A DNA stretch of 64,000 nucleotides from VRUE01 sp963717375 (GTDB lineage Bacteria; Actinomycetota; Thermoleophilia; Solirubrobacterales; 70-9), in NCBI GenBank assembly GCA_963717375.1, contig OY970329.1:2542001-2606000 (forward strand), read 5' to 3'. This document shows positions 49,338 to 57,292 of this stretch, in pieces. The stretch's first letter is position 1; each line of letters starts with the position of its first letter. The position numbers and the translations under genes were made by a program. The notes below the pieces were generated by a model. It saw nothing but the letters and a program-made list of their open reading frames with translations. It was not told the origin of the DNA and did no database searches.

Positions 49338-49583
49338 ATGATCGAACGCCTGCTTGTACTGAGCATCCTGATGATCACAGTCGGGATTCCTGCCGGAATC
49401 ACTTGCAGTAAGGGTCGGTGGGTGGCGTTTGTTCTTGGCTTCCTTCTCGTGGGAATAATTTGGTGGGTTGTTGCCTGTAGGCTCGCTCGTCCATCGTCAT
49501 GGTGGGCGCGCCGGTTCTATGGTCCAGAGAAGATGCAACGGGCGTTAAATCGCTTCAATGCCGGGACAGTCGCGGCATCCTGA
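49338..49583 (+). CDS. Small membrane protein, candidate RHS immunity
   Basis: An 81-residue protein with a strong site GGGAGG 7 bases before ATG 49338, 15 bases after the RHS stop. Two hydrophobic helices (LLVLSILMITVGIPAG, WVAFVLGFLLVGIIWWVV), then a basic tail. RHS toxins are normally followed by a small immunity gene, so this position fits; two membrane helices would suit a toxin that hits the membrane. No homologue recognised. Confidence 0.6.
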   Translation: MIERLLVLSILMITVGIPAGITCSKGRWVAFVLGFLLVGIIWWVVACRLARPSSWWARRFYGPEKMQRALNRFNAGTVAAS

Positions 49584-49765
49584 AATCGCAATCGATAGCG
49601 CAGAGGCGGGCAATTGGATACATGTCCTTTGCTGCCTCTGCTCGCTCGGCATCCTTGTCCGAGTTTGACACCGCGGGCTCAGTAGTTTGCGTCGAGGAGA
49701 GAGGCACCTTGTATCCACCGCCAGTCTTGCCACATTAGACGCGATTGTGAAGTAGGATTCCTAGG

Positions 49766-50842
49766 GTGGCTGGCCGCGTAGCTCGATTCTTGATTTCGGC
49801 GTTCCTTGCGCTTGCTTTCACAACGCTTGTTTCAAGTTCAGCTTTTGCCTCGTTCGAATTGGTAGAGCCGGACGGCCCGCGACTCGCAGTGGTGGAGAAC
49901 ACGCTTTTCCCATATCGGTTCGCCCTAACGACGGTGGACGAGACCGGCGCCCAGCCGTTGCGGCTGGCTGGGGGCGGCCCGAAGACGAGGCCGCTTCCCG
50001 AAGAATTCACGCTGCCTTCTTGGTCGCCGGATGGATCGATGGTCGTGTTTGTGGCACTTTCGGGGAGATTGGATCAAGGCCCACGGGCGGTGCGGCTGTA
50101 CGTCAGTTCGTCCGATGGGTCTGAGGTGAGACCAATAAAGGGGACCCGGGGTGGGGAAGAACCCAAGTTTGCCCCCGACGGCCGGACGGTCTTCTTTACG
50201 CGCTATGGGTATCGATCTCGGGTGAACGGCCACGGTAAGAAGGAATTCGTGAGAAGCGGCGCGAGTGTTTGGGCAGTTGATGTGTCCGGTGGCTCTGCCC
50301 GCCGTATCACGCCTGAGCGCAACGGCGTTTGGATGTATGCCGGGTCGTTCTCTCCGGACGGGGAGGACCTGCTGGCGACCCGCTTTTCTCGGCACGGATC
50401 GTGGGGCGTGGTGAGGATCAACCTGACGAGCGGAAAGACATCTGTGTTCTTGCGCCGGGCAGTTGATCCCGTGTATTCGCCGGATGGCAGCAAAGTCGCG
50501 TTTGTGCGATGGCGAAACGTTCACCGAAGTGATGGAAAGTCGGAATCGAGGAGCGATCTTTTTACGGTCAGGTCGGACGGTGGAGGCTTGCGACGGGTGA
50601 CCAGCAGTCCTGGGAACGATATTTCGCAGAGTTGGGATCCATCAGGCGAGCGCTTGGCTTTCGTGCGCTACCTGCCGGAACGGGCGGAACCTGAAGAACT
50701 AGGGTATGGCAGTGCGGTGATGCAGGTGAATGCGGATGGAAGCTGCTTGGGTTTCGTCTTGCGCCCGTCGCTTGACGTCGCGTTTTTCGGTGTGGCTTGG
50801 CAGCCCGGTTCGGGTCGCGAGGCGGGGCGGATTGAGTGCTGA
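49766..50842 (+). CDS. Secreted TolB-like beta-propeller protein
   Basis: A 358-residue protein from GTG 49766 with a signal peptide (FLISAFLALAFTTLVSSSAFA). It has at least five PD40-type repeats: SWSPDGSMVVFVA, KFAPDGRTVFFTR, SFSPDGEDLLATR, VYSPDGSKVAFVR, SWDPSGERLAFVR. A six-bladed propeller is expected, likely binding a protein or sugar outside the cell. The gap before it (49,584-49,765) holds no gene. Confidence 0.8.
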   Translation: MAGRVARFLISAFLALAFTTLVSSSAFASFELVEPDGPRLAVVENTLFPYRFALTTVDETGAQPLRLAGGGPKTRPLPEEFTLPSWSPDGSMVVFVALSGRLDQGPRAVRLYVSSSDGSEVRPIKGTRGGEEPKFAPDGRTVFFTRYGYRSRVNGHGKKEFVRSGASVWAVDVSGGSARRITPERNGVWMYAGSFSPDGEDLLATRFSRHGSWGVVRINLTSGKTSVFLRRAVDPVYSPDGSKVAFVRWRNVHRSDGKSESRSDLFTVRSDGGGLRRVTSSPGNDISQSWDPSGERLAFVRYLPERAEPEELGYGSAVMQVNADGSCLGFVLRPSLDVAFFGVAWQPGSGREAGRIEC

Positions 50843-51075
50843 GAGGTGAGATGATCTACGAAGTGCTCCTCCCAAGTTCCTGACGCTGTGGCAAGGGCCT
50901 GGTCGAAGCCCCGGGCCGCGACAGCGATTCGCGAGATGCCGCTGGGAGAGCAGGAACTTAAGCGTGCCATCAAAGAATCGAGGACTTTCTTCTGGCCTCG
51001 GGTCGCGGCGCCTGGTCTTCTAAAATCTCCCTCTCGGGTCGGCCGGCCCGAAAGGGCGATCAAGGAGGCTGGGAC
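50843..51075. other. Intergenic stretch without a supported gene
   Basis: One open frame crosses it but has no ribosome site and unusual composition. A GATCAAGGAGGCTGGGAC leader for the next gene is at its end. Confidence 0.4.
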
Positions 51076-51738
51076 ATGTACAGGTCTGAACTGAGGCATC
51101 CAACCGCGGGGACTGTTCTGGGGGGGATTGCCGCCCTGCTTAGTCTCGCCGCTTTGATCGTGGCGCTTTCGAGCAGCGCCGGCGCCCGGCCCAACAACGC
51201 CCTGGTCCGCAAGGGCGACATCGCGCCTGGCGCTGTGACTGCCAAGTCGCTAGCTCGCGGCGCCGTGCATCCCAAGGCCCTTGCGAAGGGAGCCGTGCAT
51301 TCCAATGCAGTAGCGGCTGGCGCGATCGGCGCAGGCAAGCTGGCTAAGGCATCTGTGACCGCTGATGTTCTCGCCCATAGCTCCGTGACCCCCGATGCCC
51401 TTGCCAATAATGCGGTGACTTCAGTGGCGATCGCGCCCGGCTCAGTCTACGGCGGAGCCTTGGGAACCCAGACCATTCACGTCACGCCGATTGCCGATCT
51501 AGACACCATTCCCTCCAATCCCGAATGGACCGCCTCCAACAGCGAAACCGCGAGCTGTGCACCCGGTGAACGTTTGCTCTCCGGTGGCTTCGGCTTCAGC
51601 AACCCTGGCAATCGCGAAGTGACATTCCTCCAGGTCCGCCCATTTATTAGTCCAGCTGCGAACGGCGTGTCGGGGCGCATCGCCAGTAACTCCGGCGGTT
51701 CTGCTGTCGCGGAAGTCCAGGCTATTTGCCTCAAATGA
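51076..51738 (+). CDS. Surface protein with GAV-type repeats
   Basis: A 220-residue protein with an N-terminal membrane segment (TVLGGIAALLSLAALIVALSSS) and repeats of about 10-11 residues around AKxLAxGAV: SLARGAVHPKALAKGAVHSNAVAAGAIGAGKLAKASV, in parts. The C-terminus (APGERLLSGGFGFSNPG) is a compact domain seen at the end of such proteins. The family is frequent in this bacterial group and of unknown function. Site AAGGAGG. Confidence 0.75.
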   Translation: MYRSELRHPTAGTVLGGIAALLSLAALIVALSSSAGARPNNALVRKGDIAPGAVTAKSLARGAVHPKALAKGAVHSNAVAAGAIGAGKLAKASVTADVLAHSSVTPDALANNAVTSVAIAPGSVYGGALGTQTIHVTPIADLDTIPSNPEWTASNSETASCAPGERLLSGGFGFSNPGNREVTFLQVRPFISPAANGVSGRIASNSGGSAVAEVQAICLK

Positions 51739-53370
51739 GCGCAAAAAGTTTGCGCTGACGAATTCCGAGCTAGAGGCTGATGGGCCGCCGGCCCGCACTT
51801 CGACCCGTGCGGGTCGGCTGACGCCGGCAGCCCATGGGTACCCACGCTGTTTGAAAACTTCGGCCCTGATTCGATAGGTCGTCGTCCGTCTCGTTTCATC
51901 AAACCGGTAGTGGCTGCTAAAGACACCGTGCTGGTTTGTGGTTGCCCGATCGAATTGGAACCAAACGTTCGAGTGCAGGGCGCTCGCCTGGAGCACCACG
52001 CCTCGTCCTCCTGCGGTTGGCCCAGGGACTTTGCCGCTGATCCGCACCCGTCCGCCGAGTCTGGTCTTGCTCGGAGTGATGCGAATGGTCGGCTTAGCGT
52101 GCGCGTAGTAGCGGACCGATCGCGCCAGTTGGAAGGTGTCGTGGCGGTAACCGACTAGGACGGTGCGGTTGGGTCCCGGAGGAACCTTGTATGAGAAGTG
52201 CCCGCGCGCATCCGTGGTTGCCGTGGCGACCGGGGCGAGGCCCTGTGGGCTACCGAGCGTCTGCGTCTGCACGCAGATCGTGGCCCCGGTGATCGCTTCG
52301 CCGGATCCGTTGGCTAGAGCCCCGACAACTTCGGCCGAATGTTCGAAGGGGACCGTGATCTTTTCATCTTGGGATCCGGCAAACTGGGCGCTGAGCGTCA
52401 CGCCCCCGCCCACTGGTGATTCGGTGCAGGAGTTGTCGACATTGACCGCCCGCGCGGCAGAGCAGGAGGAGTTGGCTTCACCCAGGGTCGAGAAGTCCGA
52501 CGCGCATATCTGCACGCTGTTCGACCCGTTTTGGAAGGGGTAGGCGGCCGTGTCCACGGTCCAGGTCGATTTGACGCTCGCCGGGCAGGGCGAAGGGGCG
52601 GCCGCGACCAGGCCGACGATGCTTTGGTTGGCGACTTGAGCGACGTTGCAATGCGGTGTGTTGGGGTTCCCGACGCTTTGTCCGTTGATCCGAAGTTCGA
52701 CCTCTCTTACACCGCCACCCACGTCGGTCGCGTCGGCGCTGACGCTCTGATGCCCGCGCGCAACGGCGCCTTCGAACAGCGAGCCCTGTGGGGCTGAGGG
52801 CTGCGGCGCGACGGGATCGACCTCCGTCGCCGCCAGGTACCTGGCGTAGATCCAGGCGCCGGGTTCGCAGGTGCTGACGCAATCGAGGTGGACCGAGGCT
52901 TCAGACAGCGGGGATTCCGGGGTGGCGTGAAAGGTGCGCTGTGACTCGCCCCTGCAATTGCCCGGCCAGCCAGGTTCGAATGCGAAGTCGTTGCTGATTC
53001 CCGAGGCGCCGCAGGTCTCAGCGGAGATTGCCAGCGATTCGACCCTTCCTCCCGGTGGCGCCCCGATCGGCAGCGTCCAGTGATTCGCGGCGCCGGTGTC
53101 CTTCGAGCGGGACGTAACCGCGTAGATCGAGATGTTGCCGCCCGGCTGCGCGCAGGCGTTGACGGCGCGCACGTAGGCGGGGTCTCCTTTGAACGTCACG
53201 CCCGCCGTGCTGCCACCGGGGATGGCGGGATCGCAGATCTCGTAGACGTAGCTAGAGGCGGCGCTGGCGTAGGAGGCCAATACAGACGCTCCCAGCACCG
53301 CAATGGCGCACCAGATCCCGATGAAGGCAATTCCCCTGCAGCGCCACGCCGTTCTTCTGAGTCGTTTCAT
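51499..53370 (-). CDS. Secreted protein with Ig-like and carboxypeptidase-regulatory-like domains
   Basis: A 623-residue protein (ATG 53370) with a signal segment (GIAFIGIWCAIAVLGASVLASYASA). Order: lectin-like N-terminal part with several Cys (residues about 35-180), an Ig-like part (VSADATDVGGGVREVELRING), a carboxypeptidase-regulatory-like part (ATTDARGHFSYKVPPGPNRTVLVGY) and a final Ig-like part (KTRLGGRVRISGKVPG). The last about 70 residues run 240 bp into the facing gene at 51,499-51,738. The natural end may be earlier. It is 28 bases downstream of the sigma factor gene, so it is in its operon. Confidence 0.7.
   Translation of the reverse strand: MKRLRRTAWRCRGIAFIGIWCAIAVLGASVLASYASAASSYVYEICDPAIPGGSTAGVTFKGDPAYVRAVNACAQPGGNISIYAVTSRSKDTGAANHWTLPIGAPPGGRVESLAISAETCGASGISNDFAFEPGWPGNCRGESQRTFHATPESPLSEASVHLDCVSTCEPGAWIYARYLAATEVDPVAPQPSAPQGSLFEGAVARGHQSVSADATDVGGGVREVELRINGQSVGNPNTPHCNVAQVANQSIVGLVAAAPSPCPASVKSTWTVDTAAYPFQNGSNSVQICASDFSTLGEANSSCSAARAVNVDNSCTESPVGGGVTLSAQFAGSQDEKITVPFEHSAEVVGALANGSGEAITGATICVQTQTLGSPQGLAPVATATTDARGHFSYKVPPGPNRTVLVGYRHDTFQLARSVRYYAHAKPTIRITPSKTRLGGRVRISGKVPGPTAGGRGVVLQASALHSNVWFQFDRATTNQHGVFSSHYRFDETRRTTTYRIRAEVFKQRGYPWAAGVSRPARVEVRAGGPSASSSEFVSANFLRSFEANSLDFRDSRTAGVTGDAPRHAVRSWTNKWADLEECHFAIARVAEAEATGEQTFTGCTARGFAVGGGPFGIGGNGV
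51738..51756 (+). terminator. Short hairpin after the repeat gene
   Basis: Stem AGCGCAAA/TTTGCGCT with loop AAG directly at the stop codon. No T-run. It lies inside the opposite-strand coding region of the next gene, so its role as terminator is uncertain. Confidence 0.4.
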
Positions 53371-53398
53371 CTTCCGCCCTCTTGCTGTTCGGGTTCGA

Positions 53399-54631
53399 TC
53401 ATTTGAATGCGCCGAATTGCTGTTCGGCTTGCGCTTCTTCTTCGGAGTGCTGACTGGGGCCGCTCGGCGGCGCCGCTGCGGTTTCCGTTTGTTCGGATGT
53501 GCTCGGGGTGGAGACGGGCGGCGGCGCAGGGGCCGGTGTCGATTCGCTTTCCACGCGTGCAAGCCCATCGGCTTGTCGCCTGACTTGGCGAGCTTCACGC
53601 TCCCGCTTGCTTGCCCGAGCGGTTTCGGGAGAAGGCGTGGCTGTCTGCTCCGATCCCTTGTCGGCAGAGGGCCGAGGTGACGCTGCTTCAGGGGCGATCG
53701 GGGGGCGGCTTTTCGTGCCCGGCGAGGCCGCCGGATTCCGGGTCGTCGCATTGTGCGCCTGATGAGGCCGGCCGTGTTCCGCGCCGATGTCGAGCCCACC
53801 GACGCCGGGCCCGACTGCTCCGGTCACGAGACACAGGGCGATCGCCCCGGCGCAGGCACCGCCCGCTCTGACCGCTGGGCCACCGGCGAGCACGGTGACC
53901 TTTTCGCTTGCATCGCTGGCGAGGAGGCGAGCGGCGAAGTCGCGGCCGCGGCCGAGGAGTCGCATTGGGAGATGGAGGGTGGTATCGGCCGCGGCTACCG
54001 CTTGGTCGATGAGACCGGTTGCCGGCACTACCTTCGCTCCCGCGATGCTGACCCAGGCCGCGAGGCCGACTTCGATTGCCAGCTCCGAGCCCGGCTCCGG
54101 GGCGGGGGCGCCCAGGCGCCGACTGAGGTCACCAAGCGCCTTGGCCAGCCGGCGGCGGAAGGTCCGTTCGCTGCAATAAAGGATCTCGGCGCTCTGCTTA
54201 TCGGTCAGCTGCTTGAAGTAGTGCAGGCTCAGCACCTGGCGCTCTTCGGCCGGAAGTGTGCCGATGGCTTTGTGCAGCTCCTCGGCGGCCAGGTGCTCGA
54301 TAGCGAGCTCATCGCTCGCCGGTGCGGCGAGGCGGCCGCTCTCGAGGACCATCTCGACCGCGGAGCTGTCGGACTGGCGCGCCTCGCGGCGCAGCTTGTC
54401 GATCGCGCGGAAGAAGGCCGCGTTGACGACGAAGGCATCGCGGTTGTCGATCTCCTGACCGTTCCTGACTGCGCGGAAGTACTCGACAAGCCCTTCTTGA
54501 AGGGCTTCCTCCCCGTAGCGCGCGATGAATGAGTCCGAGAGCCGGTGCGCTTTCAGCTTGCCATGTAGCGAGCGCTCGATCTCTCGAAGCGCCCCTGCCT
54601 CCAAAGGTCGCTCAAGCTCATTCGGACTCAT
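53399..54631 (-). CDS. Sigma-70 family factor with membrane-anchored Pro-rich tail
   Basis: A 410-residue protein. Residues about 25-110 hold a sigma region 2-like part (EGLVEYFRAVRNG, FFRAIDKLRREA) and residues about 130-190 a region 4 (LPAEERQVLSLHYFKQLTDKQSAEILYCSERTFRRRLAKAL). A hydrophobic segment follows near residue 260 (GACAGAIALCLVTGAVG), then a long Pro/Ala/Ser/Glu tail. Fusion of a sigma factor to a membrane segment and outside tail suggests that it is tied to the membrane and released on a signal, replacing a separate anti-sigma factor. Start at ATG 54631; TTG 54670 is an alternative. It heads an operon with the secreted gene. Confidence 0.75.
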   Translation of the reverse strand: MSPNELERPLEAGALREIERSLHGKLKAHRLSDSFIARYGEEALQEGLVEYFRAVRNGQEIDNRDAFVVNAAFFRAIDKLRREARQSDSSAVEMVLESGRLAAPASDELAIEHLAAEELHKAIGTLPAEERQVLSLHYFKQLTDKQSAEILYCSERTFRRRLAKALGDLSRRLGAPAPEPGSELAIEVGLAAWVSIAGAKVVPATGLIDQAVAAADTTLHLPMRLLGRGRDFAARLLASDASEKVTVLAGGPAVRAGGACAGAIALCLVTGAVGPGVGGLDIGAEHGRPHQAHNATTRNPAASPGTKSRPPIAPEAASPRPSADKGSEQTATPSPETARASKREREARQVRRQADGLARVESESTPAPAPPPVSTPSTSEQTETAAAPPSGPSQHSEEEAQAEQQFGAFK

Positions 54632-54811
54632 GCATTGAGACTCCGGTTTGTTTATACCCGCTTGCTTCAATCAGAACAATCTCCCTAGACCTTTTTCTGG
54701 CCTTATGTCGGGGGACGCAGATCTCTCTGCCTATCCGTCGAACGAGGGACCGAAATTCGGCAACTTTTTTTGAGATTGGCCGGATCGGGACGTTTCGGGC
54801 GACGAGTAGGC

Positions 54812-55186
54812 ATGAGGGGCAAAATCGACAAGAGCCCGACGGCCCGAGAGCCAAGGTCGCGTGAGCCGCTATCCGAACAGGTCATAGAGCTGACCGCACA
54901 GCGCCTTCGGGTGATGGCAAAGGCAACGAGGATCGCCTTGCTTGAGGCGCTAAACGATGGCGAGGCCGCGGTCCAAGAGCTTGCCGACCGCGTCGGTTTG
55001 CCGCATCAAAACGCTTCTCACCATCTCCACCTTTTGTGGCAGGCGGGGATCATCAGCCGCCGCCGCGAAGGCGCCCTGACCCTCTACACCGTCGCCGACT
55101 GGAGCGCGTGGTGGGTCGTGGAGCAGATCGCCGGCTGGGTGCAGTCAGGCCCCACCGGGCTGGACACGTACCGGCCCGCCGGGTAG
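54812..55186 (+). CDS. ArsR-family winged-helix regulator
   Basis: A 124-residue protein (ATG 54812). The core is ArsR type: RIALLEALNDGEAAVQELADRV, LPHQNASHHLHLLWQAGIISRRREGALTLYTV. No metal-binding Cys pair is seen, so the inducer is unknown. It faces away from the sigma operon and stands before the conjugation genes. Confidence 0.8.
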   Translation: MRGKIDKSPTAREPRSREPLSEQVIELTAQRLRVMAKATRIALLEALNDGEAAVQELADRVGLPHQNASHHLHLLWQAGIISRRREGALTLYTVADWSAWWVVEQIAGWVQSGPTGLDTYRPAG

Positions 55187-55437
55187 AGCCGCGCTGATCG
55201 AGGCCGGGCTTAGCTCGCGCCGGCGGGTGCCTGCTTCGGGTCGGTCGCGGTGCGTGTTCGCCGCGACCCGGTGAGGCCGCCAGGTCACACACACCTGGCC
55301 GCCTATCCGCCTAAGCGCTTAGGCGGGTTTGTAGCCATTTCGCACTCGTCGCAGTACTCCTACCTCAGCACACAAAAACACACCGCCGGGAGGTGACACA
55401 TACACACCTACCGGCGAACCAAGGAGGCGTATGCAAG
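55187..55437. other. Gap before conjugation genes with two hairpins
   Basis: GCCAGGT/ACCTGGC hairpin at 55,279-55,299 and a perfect 20-bp palindrome CCGCCTAAGCGCTTAGGCGG at 55,307-55,326 followed by GTTTG. They likely end transcripts from the regulator and may mark the left edge of the conjugative element. Bases turn A/C-rich near 55,360-55,400. Confidence 0.55.
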
Positions 55438-56283
55438 GTGAGGCAAGAGGTAGGTAACAAAGCGCAGGACGGCTCAAGTGTCAGGTTGGCGCTTGGGAGG
55501 GTCGGCCGGGTCGCGATCTGGACGGTCCTAGCGCTTTTGTTGCTGCGAGGGCTCGGCGCCGTGCTGGGCGCTCCAGAACCTGATCCCACTGTTGGCGGTG
55601 CCGGAAGCGGACGCACCGACCAGGCGAGCGCGGCCTTCGCCGTTCGCTTTGCCCGCACTTACCTGGCCGACCCATCGGCGCAGGCGCTGAGGCCGTTTCT
55701 CGCCGAAGGAGTGCGGGTGGCTACTGGCCGCTCGCCATCGGCGGGGGCGTCCCAGGTGGCCCAGGCCGAGGTCAGCGCGACTGAAGAACTTGGCGACGGC
55801 AGGGCTGTTCTGACCGTCGCTTGCGAACTCCGCGACGCGCGCACCCTCTACGTCGCCGTCCCGATCGCCCGCTCGGGCGCGGGCGAGGTGGCGGCCCTGG
55901 GTGTGCCCTCCATAGTCGCGGCGCCGGGTGTGGCTGGGGCCGTCTCAGAGCGGCCTCAGCCTCTCGCCGGCTCTGACGCCGGCTCGATCCAGGCGCTCGT
56001 GGCGAAGTTCCTCCCCGAGTACGTCTCCTCAAGCGCCGCATCCGACCTCTCCTACTTTGTCGCGCCAGGTTTCACGGTCCAGCCACTCGGCGGGGCGCTT
56101 CGGTTCCTTGAAGTCTCCGGCGTAACCCAACTCGGCTCCGGTGAAGGGCCGAGGCGAGCGGTGCTCGCGGCGGCCAGGGTGGTGGACCCTGAGAGCGGAG
56201 CCACTTACCCGCTCTCCTACCGCCTGGAACTGGTCAAGGGCGCCCGCTGGGACGTCGAGGCGATCCAAGGGGCCTCGGCATGA
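55438..56283 (+). CDS. TcpC-like conjugation protein
   Basis: A 281-residue protein from GTG 55438 after AAGGAGG. One N-terminal membrane helix (VAIWTVLALLLLRGLGAVL) and two VirB8/NTF2-like domains outside (ARTYLADPSAQALRPFL..., LVAKFLPEYVSSSAASDLSYFV...). This matches TcpC/conjugative transposon VirB8-like proteins of Gram-positive conjugation systems, which anchor the channel. It starts the T4SS operon; the stop overlaps the next ATG. Confidence 0.75.
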   Translation: MRQEVGNKAQDGSSVRLALGRVGRVAIWTVLALLLLRGLGAVLGAPEPDPTVGGAGSGRTDQASAAFAVRFARTYLADPSAQALRPFLAEGVRVATGRSPSAGASQVAQAEVSATEELGDGRAVLTVACELRDARTLYVAVPIARSGAGEVAALGVPSIVAAPGVAGAVSERPQPLAGSDAGSIQALVAKFLPEYVSSSAASDLSYFVAPGFTVQPLGGALRFLEVSGVTQLGSGEGPRRAVLAAARVVDPESGATYPLSYRLELVKGARWDVEAIQGASA

Positions 56284-56585
56284 ACCGACGAGTGGTATTC
56301 GCCCTCGCGCTGGCTGTCGCCGTGCTCGCAGTCCTCGTCCTCGCACCGGCGGCGCTCGCGGCCGGCAATGACGTAGGGCACAATCTCGGCTCGCTGCTGC
56401 GCAAATACGCGGGCGAGGTCTACGGCGGCATCGTGGCGACGGTCGGGCTGCTCTTTTTGTTCAACCGGCGCTTCACCGACCTGGGGATGTTCTTTGTCGC
56501 GGCGATCATGGTCGGCTGGCTGGTCTTCAGCCCTGATCAGGTCGCCGACGCGGCCCGTGCGATCGGACAGCAGCTATTTCCGTGA
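56280..56585 (+). CDS. Small pilin/VirB2-like membrane protein
   Basis: A 101-residue protein with a signal-like helix (VVFALALAVAVLAVLVLAPAALA) and two further hydrophobic helices (GGIVATVGLLFLF, LGMFFVAAIMVGWLVF). This is the size and topology of VirB2/TrbC pilins, and it lies between TcpC-like and TcpE-like genes. Assignment by topology and context. Confidence 0.65.
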   Translation: MNRRVVFALALAVAVLAVLVLAPAALAAGNDVGHNLGSLLRKYAGEVYGGIVATVGLLFLFNRRFTDLGMFFVAAIMVGWLVFSPDQVADAARAIGQQLFP

Positions 56586-57292
56586 GCGAGGGATATGAGC
56601 CGATTCGCTCCTACCAGCGCATCTTTCGGCCGGAGCGCAGGATCTACCACCTGGAGGGCAGGGCTTTGCCGGTGCCGGGCGGAGTCCCGCTGCGCTGGCT
56701 GACCTACGCAACCGGGGCACTCGGCGCGGTGCTCGCCCTCAGTTCCGGCTCGGTCGCGGTCTCGGCGCTCATCGCGGCGGGGGGCGCCGGCTTTGGGTTC
56801 GTGGCCGGCGGCCGTGCCGCGGCCCCGGCCGCCGCGGCCGCCGCTTTCGTGGCGGCCTGGATTGGGGGCGTGGCGCTGGGCCTGCTCGACTGGCCACTTC
56901 GCCTCGTCGTCGTGCCGGTCGCGTTCGCGACCTTCGCCACGCAGGCGACCCCTGACGGGCGCCACGCGGACCGCTTCGCGGCCTCTTGGCTCGCGCTTCG
57001 AGTGGCACCGCGTCGGCGCTCGCTGGGCCGGGCCATGCCGCCTAGTGGATTCGCCCAGCTTCGCGGCGGAGAGCTATGGGTCGGGCCGGACGAGCACTCG
57101 CCCATCTTGCGCCGGGCTCGCATCTTTGGAGCGGGCACGGTCGGCTTTGCCCGGCCGGTGCGGGTTCGGCGGGCCGGCTTGCGACAGCGTCGCCTTGTCG
57201 CGAGGCCGGCCGAGAGTCGAGCCCGGCGGGGAGATCTCAGTGCCGCGCGACTGGCGCTCGGCGCAGGCGAGGCCGTTGAGGTGCGCCCGTGA
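56582..57292 (+). CDS. TcpE-like conjugation membrane protein
   Basis: A 236-residue protein with N-terminal RRIYHLEGRALPVPGGVPL, close to the TcpE start, then membrane helices (ALGAVLALSSGSVAVSALIAAGG, AAAAFVAAWIGGVALGLL) and a basic tail. TcpE-type proteins are core channel parts of Tcp systems. GTG 56582 overlaps the preceding stop; the next GTG overlaps its own. Confidence 0.7.
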   Translation: MSEGYEPIRSYQRIFRPERRIYHLEGRALPVPGGVPLRWLTYATGALGAVLALSSGSVAVSALIAAGGAGFGFVAGGRAAAPAAAAAAFVAAWIGGVALGLLDWPLRLVVVPVAFATFATQATPDGRHADRFAASWLALRVAPRRRSLGRAMPPSGFAQLRGGELWVGPDEHSPILRRARIFGAGTVGFARPVRVRRAGLRQRRLVARPAESRARRGDLSAARLALGAGEAVEVRP

